A stretch of 64,000 nucleotides of DNA, taken from NCBI RefSeq assembly GCF_003860465.1, contig NZ_CP034183.1, positions 316,001 through 380,000 on the forward strand, written 5' to 3'. Both the position numbers and the translations under genes were made by a program. The notes beneath the pieces are model-generated. The model was not told where the DNA came from and made no database searches. It saw nothing but the letters and a program-made list of their open reading frames with translations. The DNA comes from Deinococcus psychrotolerans. GTDB lineage: Bacteria > Deinococcota > Deinococci > Deinococcales > Deinococcaceae. This document shows, in pieces, positions 22,596-32,383 of the stretch (its first letter is position 1; each line of letters begins with the position of its first letter).

Positions 22596-22922
22596 TCAGC
22601 GCACCTTCACTCCTTTCGTCGCTGGCTGCTTGCTCAGCCACGCCACGAACCTTTGCACGCTTTCCTGTTCCAGCAGGGCGTCTACTGAGTTGAGTTCTCC
22701 GGCCAGCTCGGCGTTGCTGAAGGTCTTGTGTAGGAATTTGTGGCAAGCTCCGCACAGCATCACGGTGGGCAGGGCGTGGATTTTGACGCCGCGCCGCCGG
22801 CCCTGCGATTTGGGAATCAGGTGGTGCTCGGTCAGGCTGGGGGTCTGCCGCTGGCACAGGCCGCAGCGCGGCGCGTCGGTGGGCGGCGGCGGCCAATCCG
22901 AGTGGGGTAGACGGCGAGGCAC
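22596..22922 (-). CDS. Small HNH nuclease-like protein
   Basis: 108 residues with a zinc-binding pair CGLC (near 20-23) and CGAC (near 57-60) flanking the HNH-type core [10 protein letters not shown] and ending [10 protein letters not shown]. This fits a small HNH endonuclease fold with both metal ligands and the catalytic His pair intact. It faces pyrD convergently with about 50 bases between. Small HNH proteins of this type are widespread and seldom characterised; DNA target and role are unknown. Confidence 0.8.
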   Translation of the reverse strand: MPRRLPHSDWPPPPTDAPRCGLCQRQTPSLTEHHLIPKSQGRRRGVKIHALPTVMLCGACHKFLHKTFSNAELAGELNSVDALLEQESVQRFVAWLSKQPATKGVKVR

Positions 22923-23036
22923 TCTTCAGGATGGCGCAGTACGCAGCGGGGAATGGTGGCTTTTTCTAAAATGCGTATTGGGAAACGTCTTTCGGAAGCG
23001 GGCGGTGGCGGAGTCTACGCCCTTTACGGTAATGAC

Positions 23037-23073
23037 AAAAAAACCGCCCCACATTGGGAGGCGGTTTTCTTAT
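23037..23073 (-). terminator. Bidirectional intrinsic terminator
   Basis: AAAACCGCC (23040-23048) pairs with GGCGGTTTT (23060-23068), flanked by A-run and T-run. On the minus strand it ends the Crp-family regulator gene. Confidence 0.85.
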
Positions 23074-23093
23074 TGATTTTTATGGCTTGCCGA

Positions 23094-23693
23094 TTACTCG
23101 GCGGAGATGCGGGCCAGCGCTTTTTCGTCGCGCAGGGTGATCTTGCCGTAGCCCGCGCTGATCACACCGTCGCGGCTGAGTTCGCCGACCACTTTGGTGA
23201 CGGTTTCGCGCACGCTGCCCACGGCGGCGGCCAGTTCGTCATGGGTGGCGTAGATCATGGTTTCGCCGCTGTCGAGCTGGCTGGCCAGTGCCGTGTCTTT
23301 GAGTTCCAGCAGTTCGCCGGCGATGCGTGCCCGCAGACGCTTGCCCACGAGGCGGTAAATGCTTTCGTAAGCGCGTTCGAGCGTGCGGACGAGGTGGGTG
23401 GTGACTTCGAGGTTGTCCTCGTTGCTCATCAGCGCGGGGTTGATCACGTCCACGGTGCTGTCGGTCACGGCTTCAGCGAAATACTGGCGGTCTGAACCGG
23501 CCAGGGCTTCTTCACCAAAATACTGACCGGGCTTGACGTAGCGCAGGGTCAGGCCATTGCCGTCGTCGTCCATGGTGTGGATTCGGACGAGGCCGCTGGC
23601 CACCCGGTAAAGCATTTCGGACTTGCCGGGATAGAGGATCACGACGCCGGGGCGGTAGGTGATGGTGTCGACAAAAGTTTTTTCGAGGAGCAT
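23094..23693 (-). CDS. Crp/Fnr-family global regulator, SdrP/DdrI-like
   Basis: 199 residues from ATG 23693 (MLLEKTFVDTITYRPG), chosen because AGGAGG lies about 10 bases upstream; an in-frame upstream start is open but lacks support. N-terminal cNMP-binding jelly roll with YFGEEALAGSDRQYFAEAV (near 75-93), long dimer helix, and a C-terminal winged helix (THDELAAAVGSVRETVTKVVGELSRDG). It closely resembles Thermus SdrP and D. radiodurans DdrI-type stress regulators as I remember them; no cysteine cluster, so it is not Fnr-like. A Crp-type box 140 bases upstream suggests autoregulation. Confidence 0.87.
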   Translation of the reverse strand: MLLEKTFVDTITYRPGVVILYPGKSEMLYRVASGLVRIHTMDDDGNGLTLRYVKPGQYFGEEALAGSDRQYFAEAVTDSTVDVINPALMSNEDNLEVTTHLVRTLERAYESIYRLVGKRLRARIAGELLELKDTALASQLDSGETMIYATHDELAAAVGSVRETVTKVVGELSRDGVISAGYGKITLRDEKALARISAE

Positions 23694-23751
23694 GGTTGTG
23701 CCTCCTGAGGCTGAGTGGTTGCGGAGCCAAGTCAATCCTGGCGATGAACAC

Positions 23752-23780
23752 AGTCTACACTTAAGTCACAATTTTGTAAA
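23752..23780 (-). promoter_or_regulatory. Promoter of the Crp-family regulator gene
   Basis: Minus strand -35 TTTACA (23780-23775), 17-base spacer, -10 TAGACT (23757-23752). Spacing is ideal, predicting a start near 23745 and a leader of about 50 bases. Confidence 0.75.
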
Positions 23781-23825
23781 CAGTTTTGTTTCTTTAATCA
23801 ATGTTTAGATCACAAATGTAAGAAG

Positions 23826-23841
23826 TCTGACATGACTCACA
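23826..23841. promoter_or_regulatory. Crp-type operator upstream of the regulator gene
   Basis: On the minus strand TGTGAGTCATGTCAGA reads TGTGA-N6-TCAGA, 9 of the 10 conserved positions of the Crp palindrome TGTGA-N6-TCACA. Its centre is about 88 bases upstream of the predicted transcription start. The stretch 23694-24041 has no ORF; it holds this site, the promoter and the gyrA terminator. Confidence 0.6.
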
Positions 23842-23986
23842 TTCTTTGCCTTCTGATTTGGCAATACTCAGAAAAAGCAGCGCTGGGCGCTCAAGTTTGA
23901 TGAGTGATTCCTAAAGTGAAACGTGAGCAAAGCTCCAGATGATGTGTAGTTGGTGAGTCAGAGAGTACGTGGCCGACAGACCCATA

Positions 23987-24024
23987 AAAAAGAGCAAAGG
24001 CTGCGAATGGCCTTTGCTCTTTTT
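23987..24024 (-). terminator. Intrinsic terminator of gyrA
   Basis: AAAAGAGCAAAGGC (23988-24001) pairs perfectly with GCCTTTGCTCTTTT (24010-24023) around an 8-base loop. On the minus strand the T-run follows the stem, directly after the gyrA stop. Confidence 0.92.
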
Positions 24025-24041
24025 GTAGACTTTTACGGCAC

Positions 24042-26504
<2,463 letters not shown>

Positions 26505-26576
26505 GCATACTCCAGTTGGGGCCGCGCAGGAGCAGCTTTGTGAGCAGTCCATGCGGGTGAGGTGAGCCGTCAGCGA

Positions 26577-26606
26577 AGTCTACCACAAATTATGCTGTGA
26601 GCAGAA
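26577..26606 (-). promoter_or_regulatory. gyrA promoter with candidate RDRM (DdrO operator)
   Basis: Minus strand -10 box TAGACT (26582-26577). Just upstream the plus strand reads TTATGCTGTGAGCAGAA (26590-26606): TTATG-N7-CAGAA, 9 of 10 positions of the outer halves TTATG/CATAA of the Deinococcus radiation/desiccation response motif, though the centre differs. gyrA is a known RDRM-regulon gene in Deinococcus. The site would overlap the -35 region, as expected for DdrO repression. A further TATACT lies at 26638-26633. Confidence 0.5.
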
Positions 26607-26719
26607 TAGGGAAGCAGCTTGGCAACCTGTCCAGTATAGCGCAAAATCCCAGACTTTGCTTGTCGGTTTGCTCGTCTGGGCGCGGGGATTTGGCGACTTT
26701 TGAGGAATTGAGCAGGCTC

Positions 26720-27865
26720 TTAGGCCGGAACTTCAAACAGCCGAGGTTGTTGACTGGAGAGTTGGCTGCCCTGCTCACGCTCTGCTCCACCAACAAATTG
26801 CCTGCCGATAGCCAACCCCAGTCCTACCGGTACAGCGTTGCCAATCTGGCGGTACTGATCGCTGAGGCTGCCGCAAAACAGCCATTCATCAGGAAAGCCC
26901 TGAAGTCTGGCCGCTTCTCTGACACTGATGGGCCGGTGCTCGGTGGGATGACACATATCGGTGGCTTTCTGGGCCGGACTGGTGGTCACGGTGGGTGCAG
27001 GCTTGTCCCAACTCAGACGGCGGTAAAAGCCGACTTTGCCGCCGCCCGAATGGTACGCGCCGCCCATCGCCGCTTGCTGAAGTTCAGGCGGCAGGCTGCG
27101 CCAGTTGCCACCTTCAGGAACCAAACGCAAATACTGGAGCCGGGCTTCGCTGTACGGTTGGAAGTGGGGATGAGGGTCGTCGAGGTTACTCAGCGCGTCG
27201 CGCAAGGTGCGCCACCTCGGCAGCGAACCCCCGTGCTGAGCGTGAGTGGCGGGCGGCAAAGCCAGCGCTTCATGATCGCGTGAGCCGAGCAAGATAACCC
27301 GCTGGCGGCTCTGGGGCACGCCGTAATCTGCCGCGTTGAGCAGGCCGTAAACAAAGCTGTAGCCAATTCGCTGAAACTCGCTCAAAATCACTTCAAACGC
27401 CGAACCGCGCTGCTCTTCGGGACTGAGCGTTTTAGAAGCAGGGCCGCGCTCTGAAATGGGCCGGTGCTGAAGGGTGGCCGACAACAGACCGCGCACATTT
27501 TCCATTACGAAAAAGCGTGGTTGCAGGTCGTTGACCAGCCGCAAATAATCTCTGAAGAGGCTGCCACGCGGATCGTTGAGCGCTTCACGCCGCCCAGCAG
27601 TGCTGAATGGCTGACAAGGTGGCCCGCCAGAAACAAGAGTGACCTCACCGCGCTGAAGACCCGTGGCGCTCAGCAAGTCACCTGCGCTGACCTGCTGAAT
27701 GTCGCTAAAAACGGGAAGCGCAGCTTGTGTGTTTTGACGGATGGTGGCTCTGGCGGCGCGGTCAAGTTCAACGGCGGTCAAAGTGTCAAAGCCTGCTGCC
27801 GCCAGCCCCAAATCAAGCCCCATCGCCCCCGAAAAAAGCGAAATATGGGTGAGGGCGTCTTTCAT
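26720..27865 (-). CDS. DNA (cytosine-5) methyltransferase of a type II restriction-modification system
   Basis: 381 residues with the ordered m5C methyltransferase motifs: I SLFSGAMGLDLGL (near 9-21), IV GGPPCQPFSTAGRR with the catalytic Cys (near 80), VI FVMENVRGL, VIII YGVPQSRQRVILLG, and C-terminal IX-X (REAARLQGFPDEW, YRQIGNAVPVGL). The variable region between VIII and IX is the target-recognition domain. The first codon overlaps the stop of the upstream endonuclease gene (ATGA), so the nuclease gene leads the operon. The predicted target is GGWCC, by association with the SinI-like nuclease. Confidence 0.93.
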   Translation of the reverse strand: MKDALTHISLFSGAMGLDLGLAAAGFDTLTAVELDRAARATIRQNTQAALPVFSDIQQVSAGDLLSATGLQRGEVTLVSGGPPCQPFSTAGRREALNDPRGSLFRDYLRLVNDLQPRFFVMENVRGLLSATLQHRPISERGPASKTLSPEEQRGSAFEVILSEFQRIGYSFVYGLLNAADYGVPQSRQRVILLGSRDHEALALPPATHAQHGGSLPRWRTLRDALSNLDDPHPHFQPYSEARLQYLRLVPEGGNWRSLPPELQQAAMGGAYHSGGGKVGFYRRLSWDKPAPTVTTSPAQKATDMCHPTEHRPISVREAARLQGFPDEWLFCGSLSDQYRQIGNAVPVGLGLAIGRQFVGGAEREQGSQLSSQQPRLFEVPA

Positions 27866-28569
27866 ATTGAGAGTTTAGCGTTTGGCGAAGCGGCAGCGTA
27901 GTCACGGATAAATTGGTGAAAGCCTGCTTCGCTCAGAGGTTGCGGCAAACTTGCTGGAAAATCAGCCCATTTGGTCGCGCCACTTGCTGCGTTGACCCTG
28001 TACCATTTCTGAATAGTGGTGCCGGTTCGGATGGCCGCCGAGGAACTGTTCTCGCTGTTGCTGCGATTTTTGATTTGCAGAGCGGTAGATAGATCGCTCC
28101 GAATAAAATCCACGGCCCGTAGACTATTGCCCGCGCACCAAATCCAGTCGTGGGCTTCGAGTTCCTGTGCCAAGTACCGCTCTAGCAGTGCGCCAAGCAG
28201 GTTTTCAGCCGCCATCGATTGACGGTGAAATCTGCTCGCCAGCTTCAAACGGTTTTGATCGGTGAAGCCGGCAGCAAAAGCACTCAGAATGATGTCTACG
28301 GCAGGGTCGGCGGTGGTGGCACTTTCACGCAAGATCAGTTTCTTCTGACGTTCAGCAGCGTAACTGCCGATCAAGGTGCGAAAAAATGCGGCTGCCTCCT
28401 CATCGGTGCTGCTGAACGTGAGTTCTTTCTTGCCAAACCTGGGAAAAGCACTCAAGGCTGTGCTCTGAAGGCCGTAGGAGATCAATGCTTGGAGCTGCGG
28501 CGTCCAAGCCAACGCGGCGTCATGTGCGGCAGCCTGAGCCACCTTGAGGAGATGTTGTTGTGGAAGCAC
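27862..28569 (-). CDS. SinI-like type II restriction endonuclease, predicted GGWCC specificity
   Basis: 235 residues. The middle and C-terminal parts match the SinI/Eco47I endonuclease family as I know it: AAENLLGALLERYLAQELE (near 119-137), WIWCAGNSLRAVDFI, then LQIKNRSNSENSSSAAIRTGTTIQKWYR. The order D (RAVDF) ... QIKN looks like a PD-(D/E)xK-type catalytic core. SinI cuts GGWCC. Start is GTG 28569, apparently leaderless: minus strand TAGACT (28581-28576) ends 6 bases before it. No controller (C) protein gene is present. Confidence 0.78.
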   Translation of the reverse strand: MLPQQHLLKVAQAAAHDAALAWTPQLQALISYGLQSTALSAFPRFGKKELTFSSTDEEAAAFFRTLIGSYAAERQKKLILRESATTADPAVDIILSAFAAGFTDQNRLKLASRFHRQSMAAENLLGALLERYLAQELEAHDWIWCAGNSLRAVDFIRSDLSTALQIKNRSNSENSSSAAIRTGTTIQKWYRVNAASGATKWADFPASLPQPLSEAGFHQFIRDYAAASPNAKLSI

Positions 28570-28770
28570 GTCAGGAGTCTAGCGCCCTCGCTGCTTACGC
28601 GATTTCTCCAGTGAAACGGACAAATTCGGGCTGGCCCGGCAGATGGAAGCGGCAACTTTGCGGTGGGCGTACGTGTACCCCCAGCTCAGCTCACGCCCCG
28701 CCACATCCAAACCCGCGTCTCCCGCTTAAAACATAATGAGCCGCTCACCCCCTTGGGCGCTCAAGCAAGG

Positions 28771-28800
28771 GCGGAGTCACCCCTTTTGGGGTGGCCCCCG
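28771..28800 (+). other. GC hairpin in the leader of the ECF sigma operon
   Basis: CACCCC (28778-28783), loop TTTT, GGGGTG (28788-28793), extended outward by GCGG/CCGC with an internal loop. The space 28570-28862 has no convincing ORF; it holds the restriction promoter on the minus strand and this hairpin, which could be an attenuator or a stop for readthrough. Confidence 0.4.
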
Positions 28801-28862
28801 CTCTTTCACTTTTCACTGACCTATTGGACTCCACCGGTCAACTCGTCATAAGGACAAAGCGG

Positions 28863-29063
28863 ATGCTGAAGCTTGTTATTGGAGGTGCTGCGGTGCTGGG
28901 ATTGTCGTTGATGTGGTGGCAAAAAAGCAAATCTGCTCGGCCCGTTCGGCGGGTCAGACTCCCGGAAGTGGAAGTCGTGCCGCCCGATCCGGTGGATTTT
29001 AAAGTCCCGCTCCAACAGGAGCGAGCGGCTGAGGTGCACAGAGGAAGCAAGGTGATACGCTGA
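28863..29063 (+). CDS. Small single-span membrane protein upstream of ECF sigma factor
   Basis: 66 residues from ATG 28863, with AAGGACA upstream; upstream in-frame codons are open but unsupported. One hydrophobic segment (LVIGGAAVLGLSLMWW, residues 4-19), then a basic patch (KSKSARPVRRVR) and an acidic/proline cytoplasmic tail. It ends 6 bases before the sigma factor start, so the three genes probably form one operon. A role in membrane signalling to the sigma/anti-sigma pair is possible but not shown. Confidence 0.6.
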   Translation: MLKLVIGGAAVLGLSLMWWQKSKSARPVRRVRLPEVEVVPPDPVDFKVPLQQERAAEVHRGSKVIR

Positions 29064-29069
29064 AAGTGC

Positions 29070-29669
29070 GTGGAAGACACTGACGAAGTGCTGATGAACC
29101 GAATGGCTGGCGGCGACGAAGCGGCCTTGACGGCGCTGTATGGGCGCTACGCTCCGTATCTTTACGGCCTGGGCCGCCGGATGCTGCGTCAGCAAGACGA
29201 CGTGGAAACCTGTGTACAAGACGCTTTTTTCAATGCTTGGAAGGCAGCAGGCCGCTTTGATCCCAGTCGGGCCAGCGTCAAGACGTGGCTGGTCACGATT
29301 GCCCATAACCGAATGCTTCAAGCGCTCCGAGACCGGCCCGAAACGGGTCTAGACCTCGAAGAGTGGGACGCGCCGACGGCCTCGCCAGACCGCATCGAGC
29401 AAGTCATCGCTCAGCGGGCAGTGGATATTCTCGGTGAACCGGAAAAAACGCTAGTGATTTTGGCGTTTTATCAGGGCTTTTCGCACAGCGAACTCAATGA
29501 GCGCACCGGTCTACCACTGGGCAGCATCAAAACCTACTTGCGCCGCGCCCTGGCGCAAATGCGGGTCTTTTTAGAAACGCCGGTGGCTTCACCCGCCTCC
29601 GTACCGCCCCTTTCCCCGAGCGTTCCGTCTATCAATCCGGCCAAAGGAGGTCAGCAAGATGCCGAATAA
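29070..29669 (+). CDS. ECF-family RNA polymerase sigma factor
   Basis: 199 residues from GTG 29070. Region 2 (AALTALYGRYAPYLYGLGRRMLRQQDDVETCVQDAFFNAWKAAGRFDPSRASVKTWLVTIAHNRMLQALR) spans about 18-90; region 4 (ILGEPEKTLVILAFYQGFSHSELNERTGLPLGSIKTYLRRALAQMR) spans about 118-165. A proline/serine-rich tail follows. The gene overlaps the anti-sigma gene by 11 bases. A TACGCT hexamer lies 8 bases before the start. It most resembles SigK-type sigma factors paired with RskA anti-sigmas. Confidence 0.93.
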   Translation: MEDTDEVLMNRMAGGDEAALTALYGRYAPYLYGLGRRMLRQQDDVETCVQDAFFNAWKAAGRFDPSRASVKTWLVTIAHNRMLQALRDRPETGLDLEEWDAPTASPDRIEQVIAQRAVDILGEPEKTLVILAFYQGFSHSELNERTGLPLGSIKTYLRRALAQMRVFLETPVASPASVPPLSPSVPSINPAKGGQQDAE

Positions 29670-30432
29670 CGTACAGTCAGAACCATCAGAGTCGGAGAGC
29701 GAATTTGAAGAGATGCTCAGCTTGTATGCCTTCGGCTTGCTTGACGCAGGCGACGCCGCCCAAGTCGAGCGTCGACTGACCTCTGAACCACGCTGGCAAA
29801 GCGAGTTGCGGGCCTTTCAAGATACGCTTTCAGCGCTGGCTGACCCGGCTCCTGTGCCTGCGGGCAGCGCTGAGCGGCTGCTCAAGCGGGTGCAGGCTGA
29901 GGCCCAGCAACATGCACCGCAGCAGCAACACCCGCAGCCCGCCAGTATCTCTGCCAACCTGCCGATGCCCCAGCCGCCGCTCTCTGAGCCGTCTGACACC
30001 GAACTGCTTGTCACCAGACCGCGCCCCGCTTACCTCGGCCCGCTGCTCGCTTTGGGGCTGGCCGCCGCTGTGGCCGCCGTGCTGCTGCTGCCGCGCCTCA
30101 GCTCCTCACCCGAACAGCAACTCGCCAATTACCAAACCCAAGCTGGGGCCGTGACCACCCAACTGAACACTAAAGACGGGCAGAAGCTGGGTACAGCCGT
30201 CAGGCTCCAAGATGGCCGCGCCTTTGTGCTGCTGGCCAAGGGCGCTCCGGAGGGCAAGGCTTACCAAGCGTGGCAAGTTTTGGGCGCGGCCCCCGAGTCG
30301 CTGGGTGTCTTCAATGGCCGCAGCTTCCTGACCGCGCCGCTGAGTGGCAAAGTGACATTTGCAGTCAGCGTGGAGCCGCCTTCTGGCAGCGCTCAGCCGA
30401 CAACCACGCCCATTTTGGCGCAGGTGCTTTGA
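29659..30432 (+). CDS. Membrane anti-sigma factor, RskA-like
   Basis: 257 residues with AAAGGAGG upstream of ATG 29659. The N-terminal 70 residues form a helical anti-sigma domain (EEMLSLYAFGLLDAGDAAQVERRLTSEPRWQSELRAFQDTLSAL) without a Cys-His zinc motif. After a Gln/Pro linker comes one membrane span (YLGPLLALGLAAAVAAVLLL, near 117-137). The extracytoplasmic part (GRAFVLLAKGAPEGKAYQAWQVLGAAPESLGVFNGR) matches the RskA domain. It should hold the upstream sigma factor inactive until an envelope signal triggers proteolysis. Confidence 0.9.
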   Translation: MPNNVQSEPSESESEFEEMLSLYAFGLLDAGDAAQVERRLTSEPRWQSELRAFQDTLSALADPAPVPAGSAERLLKRVQAEAQQHAPQQQHPQPASISANLPMPQPPLSEPSDTELLVTRPRPAYLGPLLALGLAAAVAAVLLLPRLSSSPEQQLANYQTQAGAVTTQLNTKDGQKLGTAVRLQDGRAFVLLAKGAPEGKAYQAWQVLGAAPESLGVFNGRSFLTAPLSGKVTFAVSVEPPSGSAQPTTTPILAQVL

Positions 30433-30446
30433 GCTGAACGTTCACA

Positions 30447-30509
30447 GAAAAAGCGGACACTAACCCAAGGCGCAGGCAGAGAGCAGGAAGCCCGCGCTTG
30501 CGCTTTTTC
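30447..30509. terminator. Inverted repeat between convergent anti-sigma and truB genes
   Basis: GAAAAAGCG (30447-30455) and CGCTTTTTC (30501-30509) are exact inverted copies 45 bases apart in the 84-base space between two convergent genes. The long loop makes it a weak candidate bidirectional terminator. Confidence 0.4.
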
Positions 30510-30516
30510 CAATACT

Positions 30517-31476
30517 TTACGTTCCGCTCTCTCCCGCTTCTTCGCTCCAAGCCCGCACCACTTTCAGGTGTTGCCCGTCGCCGTCCACGACGGCCACCAG
30601 TGCGCCGCTGAGCAGCACCGTAAAGCGGCCCACCCGCGCGTCGGTGGGCCGCTTGCCTTGGCGCAGGTGCAGGGCCATCTCGGGCGTGGCTTCCAGAATC
30701 GGCAAGTCGATGGCGCTGAGATCAGGCAGCCCCGCCGCCTCACCAAGTTGCTCAAGTGGCGCGGCCTGAGACAGCTCGAACCTTCCTGCCCTAGTGCGGA
30801 TCAGGCCCGACAGGTGCGCCGGAACGCCCAGCGCCGCGCCCACATCGCGGGCCAGTGAGCGCAAATACGTGCCGCTGCCGACCCGCGCCCAGACCAGCAG
30901 CGTGGGAAAGTCGCCCAGTGGCGGCGGCAAATGAATCGTGATCCCTACCGGGCTGGCGTTCCAGCGTCCATCTGGTGCGGGGCAAAAGGTGCGTGGCGCG
31001 GCGCTGAGGCTGCCGTAAATGCCGAGCAACTTGAGTTCGTGTAGTGTCACGCTGCGGGCGGGCAACTCGATTTGCCCTCCAGCGCGGGCCACCGCATAAG
31101 CCCGCACGCCGCCGACGTGCAGAGCGCTGTACTGTGGCGGAATTTGCTGCTGCGGGCCGGTGAAGCCCTGTAAGACGGCTTCGATGGCTTGGGCGTCTAA
31201 TTCGGGCACGAAAGCCGTCTCGGTGACTGGCCCCTCGGCGTCCAGCGTCGGGGTGGCTGCGCCCAGACTGATAAAGGCCAGATAATCCTTGCTGTCGCGC
31301 TCCATGAACTGCACCAGCTTGGTGCTGCCGCCCACGCACAGCACCAGCACGCCGGTGGCCAGTGGGTCGAGTGTGCCGGTGTGCCCGACCTGCTTGGTGT
31401 TCAGGATGCGCCGCGCCCGCCCCACCACATCGTGCGAGGTCAGGCCCAGCGGTTTGTCAACGACGTAAATCGGCAT
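30517..31476 (-). CDS. truB: tRNA pseudouridine(55) synthase
   Basis: 319 residues from ATG 31476 (MPIYVVDKPLGLTSHDVVGRARR). The catalytic motif GHTGTLDPLATGVLVLC, with its Asp near residue 39, and YSALHVGGVRAYAVAR near 120 are typical. The C-terminal 70 residues form a small PUA-like domain. It makes pseudouridine 55 in the T loop of most tRNAs. The message is leaderless: minus strand TAGCCT (31489-31484) ends 7 bases before the ATG. It ends convergently with the anti-sigma gene. Confidence 0.96.
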   Translation of the reverse strand: MPIYVVDKPLGLTSHDVVGRARRILNTKQVGHTGTLDPLATGVLVLCVGGSTKLVQFMERDSKDYLAFISLGAATPTLDAEGPVTETAFVPELDAQAIEAVLQGFTGPQQQIPPQYSALHVGGVRAYAVARAGGQIELPARSVTLHELKLLGIYGSLSAAPRTFCPAPDGRWNASPVGITIHLPPPLGDFPTLLVWARVGSGTYLRSLARDVGAALGVPAHLSGLIRTRAGRFELSQAAPLEQLGEAAGLPDLSAIDLPILEATPEMALHLRQGKRPTDARVGRFTVLLSGALVAVVDGDGQHLKVVRAWSEEAGESGT

Positions 31477-31605
31477 CGGCGTCAGGCTAGCACAGTGCAT
31501 GCTTCGTCTCAGCGCGGCAGCACATCTAAATGCTGAGGAGGCGCTTATGTCTTTTTACCGCAAGCCCAAACGAATTTGAACTCCTCTGCGCTCTTGGAGA
31601 GTAAC

Positions 31606-32256
31606 GTGAAACCATCTATAAAAAGCCTAGAAAAAATTGAGGGTTCGCTCCATCTCAACCTAGAATCTGTCAACACAGAAGCCGCTAACACTTCACCTGC
31701 CCCGGCAGGAAACAGCTTGACTTGGAAGATCAATGCACTGGAAGAACGCCTGATTCATTGGTGGGCGCTGCACGGCATCATGCTGCTGAGGATTTCGCTG
31801 GGATTGGTGTTTTTCTGGTTCGGCGTGCTTAAGTTCTTCCCGGGTATCAGTGTGGCGCAGAACCTTGCCACCCACACTATTTCGGTGCTGACCTTCGGCT
31901 TAATGCCGCCTGCGGTGAGTTTGCCGCTGCTTGCGACGTGGGAGTGCGCCATTGGGCTTGGTCTGCTGACCGGACGATTTTTGCGCCTCACCTTGCTGCT
32001 GCTGCTTGCGCAGATGGCCGGAACTTTTTTGCCACTGCTTTTTTTTCAGCGCGAGACGTTCAATGTCTTTCCCTTGGTGCCCACCCTCGAAGGCCAGTAC
32101 ATCATCAAAAATCTGGTGTTGGTGTCGGCCGGACTCGTCATCGGCGCGGCGTCGCGGGGCGGCCGCATCATTTATGACCCGGGGGCGCTGGCAGTGGCCG
32201 AGCGCCTCCAAAGTCTGCGCGGGCGCTACCGCCGCCGCTTTCACCGCGATCCCTAA
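31606..32256 (+). CDS. DoxX/YkgB-like four-span membrane protein
   Basis: 216 residues from GTG 31606, chosen for the GGAGAG element at 31596-31601; a TTG at 31576 is in frame. After a soluble N-terminal 55 residues come about four membrane spans (ISLGLVFFWFGVLKFFPG, VSLPLLATWECAIGLGLL, LTLLLLLAQMAGTFLPLLFF, NLVLVSAGLVIGAASRGG) in the pattern of DoxX/DUF417 proteins. The C-terminal tail is basic (RLQSLRGRYRRRFHR). Members are tied to redox or oxidative-stress processes, but the exact function is unproven. Confidence 0.75.
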   Translation: MKPSIKSLEKIEGSLHLNLESVNTEAANTSPAPAGNSLTWKINALEERLIHWWALHGIMLLRISLGLVFFWFGVLKFFPGISVAQNLATHTISVLTFGLMPPAVSLPLLATWECAIGLGLLTGRFLRLTLLLLLAQMAGTFLPLLFFQRETFNVFPLVPTLEGQYIIKNLVLVSAGLVIGAASRGGRIIYDPGALAVAERLQSLRGRYRRRFHRDP

Positions 32257-32383
32257 AGAAGAGGCGAAGGTGCCTGCACCCAAAGGCGGATGCCCAGGGG
32301 CTTCCCAAGCAAATTATGTGTAGAAACTGGCTTTTAGAATTCGGTGAGGCATGAAAAGATAACGCTGTGGCGCGGGTAAATTT

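Noticed and set aside
28614..28730. Degenerate tRNA-Leu-like stretch
   Set aside because: GGCAACTTTGCGGTGGG recalls a variable arm, but there is no T loop, no matching acceptor stem and no CCA end.
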